Positions 1 to 7,818 of a stretch of 60,641 bases of DNA are shown here, piece by piece; within the stretch, counting starts at the first letter, position 1; each line of letters opens with the position of its first letter. The translations under genes and the position numbers were made by a program. The DNA is from Mesotoga sp. Brook.08.105.5.1 (GTDB lineage: Bacteria; Thermotogota; Thermotogae; Petrotogales; Kosmotogaceae), in the NCBI RefSeq assembly GCF_002752635.1, contig NZ_AYTW01000018.1, positions 1 to 60,641 of the forward strand, in the 5' to 3' direction. A model generated the notes under the pieces. That model had not been told where the DNA came from, did not search any database, and worked only from the letters and a program-made list of their open reading frames with translations.

Positions 1-982
1 TTACACAATCTTTTTTACATACTCCCCGTGCAAGTTCATCACGGGATGACTGTCTTTTCTTACTTCACGTCATCCTCATGATTCAGGCCAGGATTGCGAT
101 CTTTGGAGCGTTTTAAGACCAGATCCTGATCAGTTGCATATCGGGATGACCAGGTAACTGGATTTGGGGCAACCTCTACGGGAAACTGTCTTTTGTTACT
201 TCGCGTCATCCTGACGCGCTTCTGGCCAGGATCTCGTTTTTTGAAACAGTTGCAAGTGACAAGTTGCGAGTTGTAGAGCAAGAACCAAGAAACTCTCTAA
301 GTCTCTTGAAACGGTCTTCTCGGTGGACGGTGGACCGTTGACGGACAACGTTGTTTTGAACAGCGCTCAGCGAGTCCTTGTTCTTAAGCATACAGCGGAT
401 CTTTGAGCGAGAAGACGCCTTGAGTCTGAGATGAAGCTTCGCTTCGAGAAAAACCATTTTTCCTCTATTGCCCGCTTTCAACTATGCGGAGTCTGAGATG
501 AAGCTTCGCTTCGAGAAGAACAATATTCGAGACTACGAAGAATAAGGAGAAAAAGCAGCTCCAATAGCATCACCAGGGTGGGTATTGAGTGTAGGGTCTG
601 GGGTTTGGCGGAAAGAACCGACTGACCCATTCACAATTATCTGATGCTACTGAGAACGAGTAGCTGGCGACGCGTCTTACCGTTGAAGCATGCCCTTAAT
701 TTTACTCACTTTGTCATCCTCACTTGATCTTGGTCACAATCTGGGCGGTGGGTCTCGGTTACCGAAGAATGGTGAACCAACAACGGACAACTATTTCTTC
801 TGCTTGCAACTGACAAAATGAAACTTGGAACTGTTCTTTCCGGTGGACGGTGGACCGTTGACGGTCAACGTTGTCTTCAGCAGCGCTCAGCGTATCTTGG
901 CACACCGGAACCTTGTACCTACTACGCTACCGGCGCTTGCGTCATCAGTCTGTCTTTCATCTCGCTATTTTATGAAGAAGAA
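1..982. repeat. Repeat island 1 (mosaic of short repeated modules)
   Basis: No convincing gene. The stretch is built of modules that recur elsewhere in the window. A hairpin CCCGTG-(9 nt)-CACGGG lies at 25-45 and a related one, ATCCTGAT...ATCGGGAT, at about 123-147. A module starting CGGTGGACGGTGGACCG occurs twice, at about 321-375 and 841-893, and again in the islands near 33.2 and 49.8 kb. Two GAAGC-TTC-GCTTC mini-hairpins lie at 433-445 and 500-512. The AGCGnnCAGCG motif is also present (about 363-405). Short open frames here (for example 825-1187) follow the repeat sequence and overlap the end of the exporter gene, so I do not call them genes. Confidence 0.85.
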
Positions 983-3070
983 TCAATTCGTTGACATCTT
1001 CCATTTGGAGACAATTTTCGGTATGATTGTGAGAGTGAGTATGGCGCCGGTGACCATTCCTATGGCGAGAAGCAACCCAAGTCCTGAGAACAACTTTAAA
1101 GGCGCAAATACCAGCGATGAAAAGCCTGCAGCCAGAGCTATTGTATTGGAAAGTATCGCCGGTCTGACCTCTTGTCTTGCCCTGTAGATATCTTTGGTCT
1201 CTATGAATCTGTTGATCAGGTGAATCGCGTAGTCTATTGTCATTCCGAGAAGTACCCCGGAAACGATAGCAGTAGAGATTTCCAGCTTTATGCCCAATAT
1301 CGCCATATAAGAGAAGTTGAAGAGTACAGACAAGGCGATCGGAAGGACAGACACTAGAGCCAGTTTGAATGACCTGAAAACGACTATGAGGAGCAAGGTG
1401 ATGACTACTAGAGCCCATAAGATTGTGCTTACCTGACTGCGCAATATTTCGTTGTTCACCCCGGAGATTATCAACAGCGGCGAAGCAACGTAAGGACTAT
1501 ACTGCTGATAATCCTCTAGAATTTCCTTCAAGTCATCTTCGAGACGCTGGGAGCTTACTGCGTCGGTATTTGGAGTCTTGACGAGTAAGCGCAGCGAATT
1601 GCCGACCATATATTGCTGCACGGGCAGATCGCCGTTGCGAGCAGCTATCTGGAGTATTGGAAGGGGGATTCCGAAAGCACTGGAAACATCCATTATGGAT
1701 GAAACGCCCCTGACTTCTTCGAGCATGTTAATGTCGGAAATGAGGTTCGAAATGATTTGTGCATCTGCGCCTGTGTAGAGGCTGTTCTTGTCAAGAATGA
1801 CGTAAAAAGGCATGTTCCAGCCGAACTCATCTTTTATGGTTTCGGCTGATTTCACGATTGAGGAACTCTTCTCGAAATAGTCGAATTGGTCGAAGTTCCG
1901 CTCGATTTTGGAAATCAGAAATGGCGAAACGACTGCGAAAGCAATTATAGCTATAAGTGCAACCATTTCAATCTTCTTTGCCTTCTCTCCTGTCGGACCC
2001 TTGAACCTCAGTCTTCTATTCACCGCCGGGAGGTCGATGAAATAGAGAGCGGCAGGAAGAGCTATGAGAACGAGCGCCGAACTCATCATAATACCGATAG
2101 AGACCATAATTCCCAGTTGCCTGAAGGCCTCCAGACTGCTCACCAAGAATGTTAGAAAGCCGACTGCCGTTGTAAGCGCCGATAGGAAGACGGGGATGAG
2201 CTCCTCATGTACGGTTCGCTTCAACGCGAGATTTCTATCCAGAAACTTTCTGTTAGTGATGTATCGATCTACGAAATGGAGCCCATAAGACGAGGAGATT
2301 ATAACTATGAAAAGACCCACCGTTGAGGTGAGAATGTTGATATCCAAGCCTATCATCACGCCGAAGCCGTAGGCCCAGACAGCCGCGATGATTGATAGAA
2401 TCGAAGGGATGACTGCTGCCCGAATGCTTCCGAGCCTCAGGAAGTAGATGAAGCAGATTAGGCCGAAGAGAATTGGGGGATATACAACCAAGAGCGACAG
2501 TATTGAACCGTAGAGCTCTTCATCGATAATCGGCTCTCCGCTGGCGTAGAACTCCATGCCCTCCAGCGACTCGCCTGCAACTTTCAGGATCGTTTTGACA
2601 TCTACGCTCTCGGTTACATTTATAGGAATGAGCGCGACCTCTCCATTCTCGTCTAGAAGGTTGTCGAGATAGAGCGGGTTCTGCAGAATCTCGCGAGCGT
2701 TATCCTTGGGGATCCCTTTCTCGAAATAAGGTTGGACGTTTGTCCCACCAATCAAACTAATCTTTGCCGCATCCTGATAGGAGTTGTAACCCACCACTCC
2801 CTCGATCGTAGAGAGCTTTTGCAGGAAATCATAAATCATTAGTGAATTGTCTTCCTTGAAGAGACCGTCTGTCTTAAGTACAATGATAATCTGCTTTTCA
2901 CTTCCGAAAAGATTCTCCATCATTCTCATGTTTTCTCTCGAAGGAGATTTCTCTGGTAGAAGAAATTCGCTTGAAACGTTTATTTCAACTCTTAGAATGA
3001 AGAGCCCCATTACAATCGTGATGACGGCAAACAGAGTTATTATTAGGATAGAGTTCCTTCGGCTAATCAT
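983..3070 (-). CDS. RND superfamily (MMPL/HAE3-type) exporter
   Basis: Predicted 695-residue inner-membrane transporter of the RND superfamily, MMPL-like branch, which moves hydrophobic compounds or lipids using the proton gradient. It has one N-terminal membrane segment (residues about 7-27), a first large extracytoplasmic domain (about 28-190), a five-to-six-helix bundle (about 190-350), a second extracytoplasmic domain (about 385-545) and a second helix bundle (about 550-685). This internal duplication and length are typical of the family. The bundle segment with GLFIVIISSSYGLHFVDR and its counterpart GVLLGMTIDYAIHLINR are the repeated family signatures. It starts with ATG at 3070 and is divergent from a MarR regulator, which is its likely controller. 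The substrate cannot be told from sequence. Confidence 0.9.
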   Translation of the reverse strand: MISRRNSILIITLFAVITIVMGLFILRVEINVSSEFLLPEKSPSRENMRMMENLFGSEKQIIIVLKTDGLFKEDNSLMIYDFLQKLSTIEGVVGYNSYQDAAKISLIGGTNVQPYFEKGIPKDNAREILQNPLYLDNLLDENGEVALIPINVTESVDVKTILKVAGESLEGMEFYASGEPIIDEELYGSILSLLVVYPPILFGLICFIYFLRLGSIRAAVIPSILSIIAAVWAYGFGVMIGLDINILTSTVGLFIVIISSSYGLHFVDRYITNRKFLDRNLALKRTVHEELIPVFLSALTTAVGFLTFLVSSLEAFRQLGIMVSIGIMMSSALVLIALPAALYFIDLPAVNRRLRFKGPTGEKAKKIEMVALIAIIAFAVVSPFLISKIERNFDQFDYFEKSSSIVKSAETIKDEFGWNMPFYVILDKNSLYTGADAQIISNLISDINMLEEVRGVSSIMDVSSAFGIPLPILQIAARNGDLPVQQYMVGNSLRLLVKTPNTDAVSSQRLEDDLKEILEDYQQYSPYVASPLLIISGVNNEILRSQVSTILWALVVITLLLIVVFRSFKLALVSVLPIALSVLFNFSYMAILGIKLEISTAIVSGVLLGMTIDYAIHLINRFIETKDIYRARQEVRPAILSNTIALAAGFSSLVFAPLKLFSGLGLLLAIGMVTGAILTLTIIPKIVSKWKMSTN

Positions 3071-3164
3071 ATGGATTGCCCCCTTTAAAGAATTGTACTA
3101 TGATTTCTTTGAAAGTTATGTTTATGTATAGTAAAATATCTAAACCATTAATTACTTAGACTGT

Positions 3165-3170
3165 TATAAT
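3165..3170 (+). promoter_or_regulatory. Candidate -10 box of the MarR-epimerase operon
   Basis: TATAAT lies 20 bases upstream of the MarR start codon in the 120-base AT-rich gap between the divergent exporter and MarR genes. No good -35 box is visible. An imperfect inverted repeat TCTAA(12 nt)TTAGA at 3139-3160 just upstream could be a MarR operator controlling both directions; this is inference. Confidence 0.4.
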
Positions 3171-3190
3171 TACTTCACAGGAGGTGCACA

Positions 3191-3676
3191 ATGAATGCAG
3201 AAGGCGAGGGAATAAGTCCTGAAAAGATACTTGAGTCTGTGTTTGATCTGGTCAGGAACTTCACAAAGTTCTTTTCTTTCACCATAGAGGCCGAAGAGAT
3301 GAAGACAATCGAGCTCTATATCCTTTTGTTTGTTGCGCTCAAAGGGCCCCGGAGCATGTCCTCACTTGCGAAGGAGTACTCGATGACAAAGAGCAATATC
3401 ACCGTTCTTGTGGACGATATGGAGAACAAGGGCTATCTTGCCCGTGTCCGTTCTGAAGAAGATAGACGGGTGATAATGATTACACTAACCGAGCGTGGCA
3501 AGGCTTTCTTTGAAAGCTTTTTGGCGAACTTTTCCAAGTTGATCTCCACGTTCATAAAGAAAGTTGGTTCCGAAGACCTTGCGATAATCACCGAAGGGTT
3601 CGAAAGAATCACTCGGATCGTCATAGACGAAGAACTCGTGAATTCCGATGAAGGGAGCAGAGTTGATAAGTCATGA
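3191..3676 (+). CDS. MarR family transcriptional regulator
   Basis: Predicted 161-residue winged-helix repressor. The winged helix is visible in the middle: SMSSLAKEYSMTKSNITVLV is the recognition region, followed by the wing SEEDRRVIMITLTERG typical of MarR proteins. It starts at ATG 3191 behind a strong AGGAGG ribosome site. It overlaps the next gene by four bases (ATGA), so the two are probably cotranslated. Divergent orientation to the RND exporter suggests it senses a compound that the exporter removes and represses both operons. The effector is unknown. Confidence 0.9.
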   Translation: MNAEGEGISPEKILESVFDLVRNFTKFFSFTIEAEEMKTIELYILLFVALKGPRSMSSLAKEYSMTKSNITVLVDDMENKGYLARVRSEEDRRVIMITLTERGKAFFESFLANFSKLISTFIKKVGSEDLAIITEGFERITRIVIDEELVNSDEGSRVDKS

Positions 3677-4662
3677 TACTAGTAACCGGTTCTACGGGGC
3701 ATGTAGGCAACCTTCTCGTCAGAGAGCTTGTCAACCACGGTGAAAGTGTGAGGGCTGCTGCTCTGCCCGGTGAAGACACCTCGATGATCGAGCAGGAGGG
3801 AGTGGAGATACTCCATGGCGATATACGCGACAGGGAGTTTGTGGTCAGAGCCTGTGAAGGAATCGATACAGTCTATCATCTTGCCGCGCTCATATCCATA
3901 ATGCCCAACATGAAGAAACAGGTGAGAAGCGTCAACGTAGGCGGCACGGAAAACGTGATTCACGCGTGCAAGGTTCAGCGGGTGAGAAGGATGATCTATA
4001 CAAGCTCTATTCATGCCTTCACCGAGCTGGAGCCGGGAAGCACAATAGATGAAAACGTGCCGTTCAATCCGGCCCGCACTAGCGGGGTCTACGGGAAATC
4101 CAAGGCCGAGGCCGTGCTGAGCGTACTAACTGCAGCCAGGGAAGGTCTGGACGCAGTCGTGCTCTGCCCTACGGGAATCATAGGACCTTTCGACTACAAG
4201 CTTTCCGAAATGGGAAACATGATAAGGCTCTTCGCAAGCGGTAAGTTGAGAGTCGGGATCGATGGCTCTTTCGACTTCGTCGATGTCCGCGATGTGGTGA
4301 GTTCGGAGATCGCAGCTTCGAAAGTGGCAAAGCCTGGCGAGGTCTACATTCTCGGCGGAGAGTGCGTAACGATACAGGAGCTTACGGACATGCTGCACCA
4401 TATAACCGGTAGAAAGAAAACCTACACCTTCTTGAAAAGTACTAGCGCTTACGTCCTTTCGGCCCTGAGCACACTGTATTACATGATCTCGAAGACCAAA
4501 GCCTGTTTCACCCCTTATACAGTACACACACTCACCAGAAACTACAAATATTCTCACGAGAAAGCTACGAAAGTATTGGGCCACAATCCCAGAAAGGTCC
4601 CGGAATCGTTAAGGGACGCCGTCGAATGGCTATCCGAGTACGGCACGATAAAACTGCGGTGA
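3673..4662 (+). CDS. NAD-dependent epimerase/dehydratase (extended SDR)
   Basis: Predicted 329-residue extended short-chain dehydrogenase. The Rossmann nucleotide-binding motif TGSTGHVG is at residues 5-12, the active-site YGKSK (YxxxK) follows SGV in the middle of the protein, and LVTGSTG/VYHLAAL are family signatures. Substrates of this family are nucleotide sugars, sterols or dihydroflavonol-like ketones; which applies is not visible. It overlaps the MarR gene by four bases, so it lies in the regulator's operon and may modify the compound sensed by it or exported by the neighbouring RND pump. No membrane segment is evident. Confidence 0.88.
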   Translation: MILVTGSTGHVGNLLVRELVNHGESVRAAALPGEDTSMIEQEGVEILHGDIRDREFVVRACEGIDTVYHLAALISIMPNMKKQVRSVNVGGTENVIHACKVQRVRRMIYTSSIHAFTELEPGSTIDENVPFNPARTSGVYGKSKAEAVLSVLTAAREGLDAVVLCPTGIIGPFDYKLSEMGNMIRLFASGKLRVGIDGSFDFVDVRDVVSSEIAASKVAKPGEVYILGGECVTIQELTDMLHHITGRKKTYTFLKSTSAYVLSALSTLYYMISKTKACFTPYTVHTLTRNYKYSHEKATKVLGHNPRKVPESLRDAVEWLSEYGTIKLR

Positions 4663-5248
4663 AAGCTCAATTCGGCAGGTCAGATGTAGATCATCCCACC
4701 TGGCAAACTCCAGTCTTATCTATTATTCAATGCACGAGAACCCATTCTTGAAAAGAAGAAAAAGCTTCTGAATATCTTTCTCTGATTCCTTTTCGTCTAT
4801 CCTGTTGAGCTGAACCAAAGCACCCCTGAATGAGACGTTCATCCGACGCTGTGCGCCCAGGTTCTTGGTCTGAGGGGATGTAAGAGGCAGAGGGAAGAGG
4901 TTGGAAGAGCGGGAAGATCTTGATCTTCTTACCTCTAACCTCATTCCTGTCGCCTCTATAGGGTTTAGAGAGCGCGCGATACGGGCCAGATGAGACCCCT
5001 CAGAATCCCTGAACAGGAACCCCAAACAGAAGCATATTGGGGCAGGCTCTACTGGATGACAAGGTGAAGGGCTTCCTGAACATCCACAGTTATATTGGGA
5101 GGCTTCCTGAACATCCATTATAATGAGGTTATCAGCCGACGACCCTCATTGTCTTGTTCCAAACGCAATTGGCAAGTTCTATAGAATCTCCGTGAGGCGA
5201 TACCATTCAGGATCTGAAAATATGCAAAAATTGCGAAGAAGCCTTTAC
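4663..5248. repeat. Repeat remnants between epimerase and AbiEii-like gene
   Basis: No gene supported. From about 4830 to 5060 the sequence matches a module also found at about 12680-12915: a GACGC-TGT-GCGCC hairpin (4845-4857), a long purine-rich stretch, and a CCCCAAA...TTGGGG hairpin near 5022-5042. A 17-base direct repeat GGCTTCCTGAACATCCA occurs at 5070-5086 and 5101-5117 (period 31). The open frame on the minus strand (4723-5118) consists of this repeat sequence. Confidence 0.75.
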
Positions 5249-5893
5249 TTAATTATGATCAAGTCTAACTAAGCTCTTCGCTACATCGAATAGCTCTTTG
5301 CTTTTTACTTTCAGAGATTGCTTGACTTCTTTCCAGGTAAGGACTGCTCCTAATGGATCTGGGGAGTCCTCTACATCATTGAAAAAGGCTACAGCCCTTA
5401 CTATATGGTACAGATCGACTTCTCTACCATACTTCTTGACAAAAGCTTGAAGAACTCTTTCCGAAGACTCTCTCTTCAGGATTTCTGCGAGATCAAAGTA
5501 GTCCTTTTTCTCTGCTCTTGCGGCGATAGCGCTAAGCTTCATGGCGGCGATATCGATTACCGAAGCCACATCCAGAGACCCATACTTGTTGAAAGGTTCA
5601 ATTAGTGCATAATGGTATTCAAAAAAGCTTGCTCGAACACCGTCAATTTCAGCTTCAAGGGTCCCTGTCTGAACCCTTACTTTCTCCACCAAAACACCAA
5701 ACTGCTTCAAATACTCCAGCAATACTTCTGGCCAATAAGGCTGAGCTGTAAAGAAATCCAGATCGAAACTCACACGGTGTTCATAGTACATCGCCAGAGC
5801 CGTGCCCCCTGCAAGATAAAAATCAGTGAGTTTACTCTCAAGAATATTTAGAAGATTCAGCGTCTTTGATGAGAGTTTTCCGCTTCTAAGCAT
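5249..5893 (-). CDS. Nucleotidyltransferase, AbiEii toxin-like
   Basis: Predicted 214-residue protein of the nucleotidyltransferase AbiEii/AbiGii family. The N-terminal catalytic signature is clear: LAGGTALAMYYEHR followed by SFDLDFF, i.e. the GG[T/S] helix and the D-x-D metal-binding pair. The C-terminal half is helical (DYFDLAEILKR is typical of the family). Known AbiEii enzymes are toxins that block growth by modifying tRNA and act in phage abortive infection. The start ATG at 5893 has GGAG nine bases upstream and the gene overlaps its upstream partner by 37 bases, as in toxin-antitoxin pairs. The partner is not the usual winged-helix AbiEi, so the phage-defence role is inference. Repeat islands flank the pair. 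Confidence 0.85.
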   Translation of the reverse strand: MLRSGKLSSKTLNLLNILESKLTDFYLAGGTALAMYYEHRVSFDLDFFTAQPYWPEVLLEYLKQFGVLVEKVRVQTGTLEAEIDGVRASFFEYHYALIEPFNKYGSLDVASVIDIAAMKLSAIAARAEKKDYFDLAEILKRESSERVLQAFVKKYGREVDLYHIVRAVAFFNDVEDSPDPLGAVLTWKEVKQSLKVKSKELFDVAKSLVRLDHN

Positions 5894-6141
5894 CTAATTA
5901 TCTCCGATCTAGGAATATTCAGAATAAGGCTCCAGAAATTTGCGGTCGCCCTGCCGATTATTCTGCTTCTTCTAACTACCCCCGCGATCTCGGCTGAGTC
6001 ATATTCAGAGAGAAGATTGACAACATCCTCCATCGTTCCGTACTCCAGAACCCTGGAGATGATGAAGAACTTGTCCTTCTCCTTATCAAGTTCTCTAACA
6101 TTTACATCCCAGAAACATGTATTCCGCAAGTTTAGAGCCAT
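5857..6141 (-). CDS. Small partner of AbiEii-like protein (DUF6922-like)
   Basis: Predicted 94-residue protein. It resembles small proteins (DUF6922 type) found directly upstream of AbiEii-like nucleotidyltransferases: NTCFWDVNVREL near the N-terminus, then a helical core and the terminal segment NFWSLILNIPRSEI. I recognise it by this pattern from memory, so the family name is moderately sure. Start: ATG at 6141 has GGTGA five bases upstream; TTG 6153 and GTG 6150 in frame are alternatives without a good ribosome site. It overlaps the nucleotidyltransferase by 37 bases and may act as antitoxin or specificity partner; this is inference. Confidence 0.7.
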   Translation of the reverse strand: MALNLRNTCFWDVNVRELDKEKDKFFIISRVLEYGTMEDVVNLLSEYDSAEIAGVVRRSRIIGRATANFWSLILNIPRSEIIRCLEAENSHQRR

Positions 6142-6153
6142 ATACTTCACCAA

Positions 6154-7756
6154 ATCAATTCTATCATTTCAAGCTTCACAAACCTTCCAACTTCCCTGTA
6201 AACCTCCTGCTGTGGAGATCTCTCACAACCGCCATCTCGTAGAGCCTGCCCTGATGTATGCGCCTGTTCAGGGTACCTGCATGGGATGTCGCATGTAAGA
6301 AGCGCTATACACTAACAACAAGAACGCGCTGAGCGCTGAAAGGCCCGCTTGAAAAAACGCTGCTTGCTGCTCAAAACAACGTTGTCGGTCATCGGTCCAC
6401 CGTCCATCGAGAAGACCGATGTCTGACAATCTCTATGCCCTATTTCTGCAACATGCATCTGGAGCATGGACCCGTCCTTGGAAGAGCGGGAGAAAAGCAG
6501 TTCTTAGTTCAGACGCTGTGCGTCCAGGTTCTTCGCAAAGAGAGAAGTTCATTATTCTGGTGCTTTGCACAAAAAGTTCTTCGTTCCGACACTTCGTGTC
6601 CAAGTTCCTGGTACGAACCGGATCTCGGGTATTGGGTCTCGGGTCTCGTAAGGGCATTGAGAGACGTCCGTCGTCCAACGTCCAAGAGCATGGACCCGTC
6701 CTTGGAAAAGCGTTACGAGGCGAGGCCGACTTCGTCGGTAAGTGATGCTGCTGCACAGGAAGTGATGCGCCGAAAGATCACCGGCGAAAGTGATGCTGAC
6801 GCTTACGCGCCAGGAGGCAAAAAGCGTTAGTCTGCTTACGCAGGACGAAAGGCTGGCGAAGATCAAAGAGACGCTGAGCGCTGAACGCTGGGTAGACCAT
6901 GGACCCGCTGGGAAGATCAAAGAGACGCTGAAGGCCGTACGCTGGGTAGAGCAAAGCAGCAGGAAGAAAGGTCAACGGTCCACCGTTCTCCGAAGGGAGA
7001 GAGCAGTTGCAAGTTCCAAGGTGCAAGTTGCAAGAATTAAAAGAACGGTTATCCTCTTTCGGGGGTGCCTTATCCGAGAAGACCGGAGCCGGAGAGCGAG
7101 AAGACGCTTTGAGTTTGAGATGAAGCTCCGCTTCGAGAGAAACCATTCAAAACTATGAATAGCAAAGAGAAGGGAGATCCGCATAGGAGATCTGAATGGG
7201 TGCCTGAAACAGAATGCCTGAACAGGCAGTTTTCAGAACAGACTCTACGGGATGACTGTCTTTTCTTACTTCAAGTCATCCTCGTGGTCCAGGCCAGGAT
7301 CTCGATCTTTGAAACAGTTGCAAGTGACAAGTTGCGAGTTGAATAAGAAACGGTTATCAGTTATCGGTTCGCCGTTCTCCGATAGTATCAAAAGATCGTT
7401 CCGGCGCGTTGCGCCCAAGTTCCTCGTTCAGGAGCTAGGAGCTTTGTTCTTGTTTCATAAGAGCGGGAAGGTACGAGATAAAGAGAGAGAAAGAGACAGA
7501 GGGGAGAGTTCTCGTCTTCTCGTGAGCGAAGCGAACGGCTCGACATTGCTCTTTCTCGATTGATCTTATCGGAGGACGGGTCCTTGCTCTTGGACGGCTG
7601 ACGGAGGACTTCTCATCAAAGCGTACAGTGGCTCTTCCAGCGATCAGCGGGTTCACCGTTTTTAAGCGTGCAGCGGATCTTCAGGGCGAGATTTCGTACA
7701 CGAACACTACGGATGACAGTGTTTATAGTTCGGGAGAGCGAAACATGTCAGAGATA
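6154..7756. repeat. Repeat island 2
   Basis: About 1.6 kb with no supported gene. It contains three arm-covarying hairpins of one class: 6512-6524 (GACGC-TGT-GCGTC), 6588-6600 (GACAC-TTC-GTGTC) and 7403-7415 (GGCGC-GTT-GCGCC). A 39-base unit beginning GAAGATCAAAGAGACGCTGA occurs at 6858-6896 and 6912-6950 (period 54). A GAAGC-TCC-GCTTC mini-hairpin lies at 7122-7134. From about 7310 to 7660 it repeats modules of the other islands (the CAGTTGCAAGTGACAAG and CGGTTATC modules, the 'GGACGGGTCCTTGC' module, AGCGnnCAGCGG motifs). Overlapping open frames on both strands (6419-7158) are repeat shadows. Confidence 0.85.
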
Positions 7757-7782
7757 GAAAAAGGCGGGCTACTTCGCCCGCC
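7757..7782 (-). terminator. Rho-independent terminator of the ABC exporter operon
   Basis: On the minus strand GGCGGGC (7782-7776), loop GAAGTA, GCCCGCC (7769-7763), followed directly by TTTTT and CT. A perfect 7-base GC-rich stem with a T run, 37 bases after the stop codon of the second ABC subunit. Confidence 0.9.
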
Positions 7783-7818
7783 GGATCGGTTTAGTGTTGA
7801 GATTTATTTCTCTCTTGC

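Noticed and set aside
825-1187. Open frame of 120 codons on the plus strand
   Set aside because: It consists of island repeat sequence and then runs antisense through the end of the RND exporter gene; no ribosome site or protein-family features.
6419-7158. Several overlapping open frames of 100-130 codons on both strands
   Set aside because: All translate repeat modules that also occur elsewhere in other frames; no consistent frame is kept among the copies.
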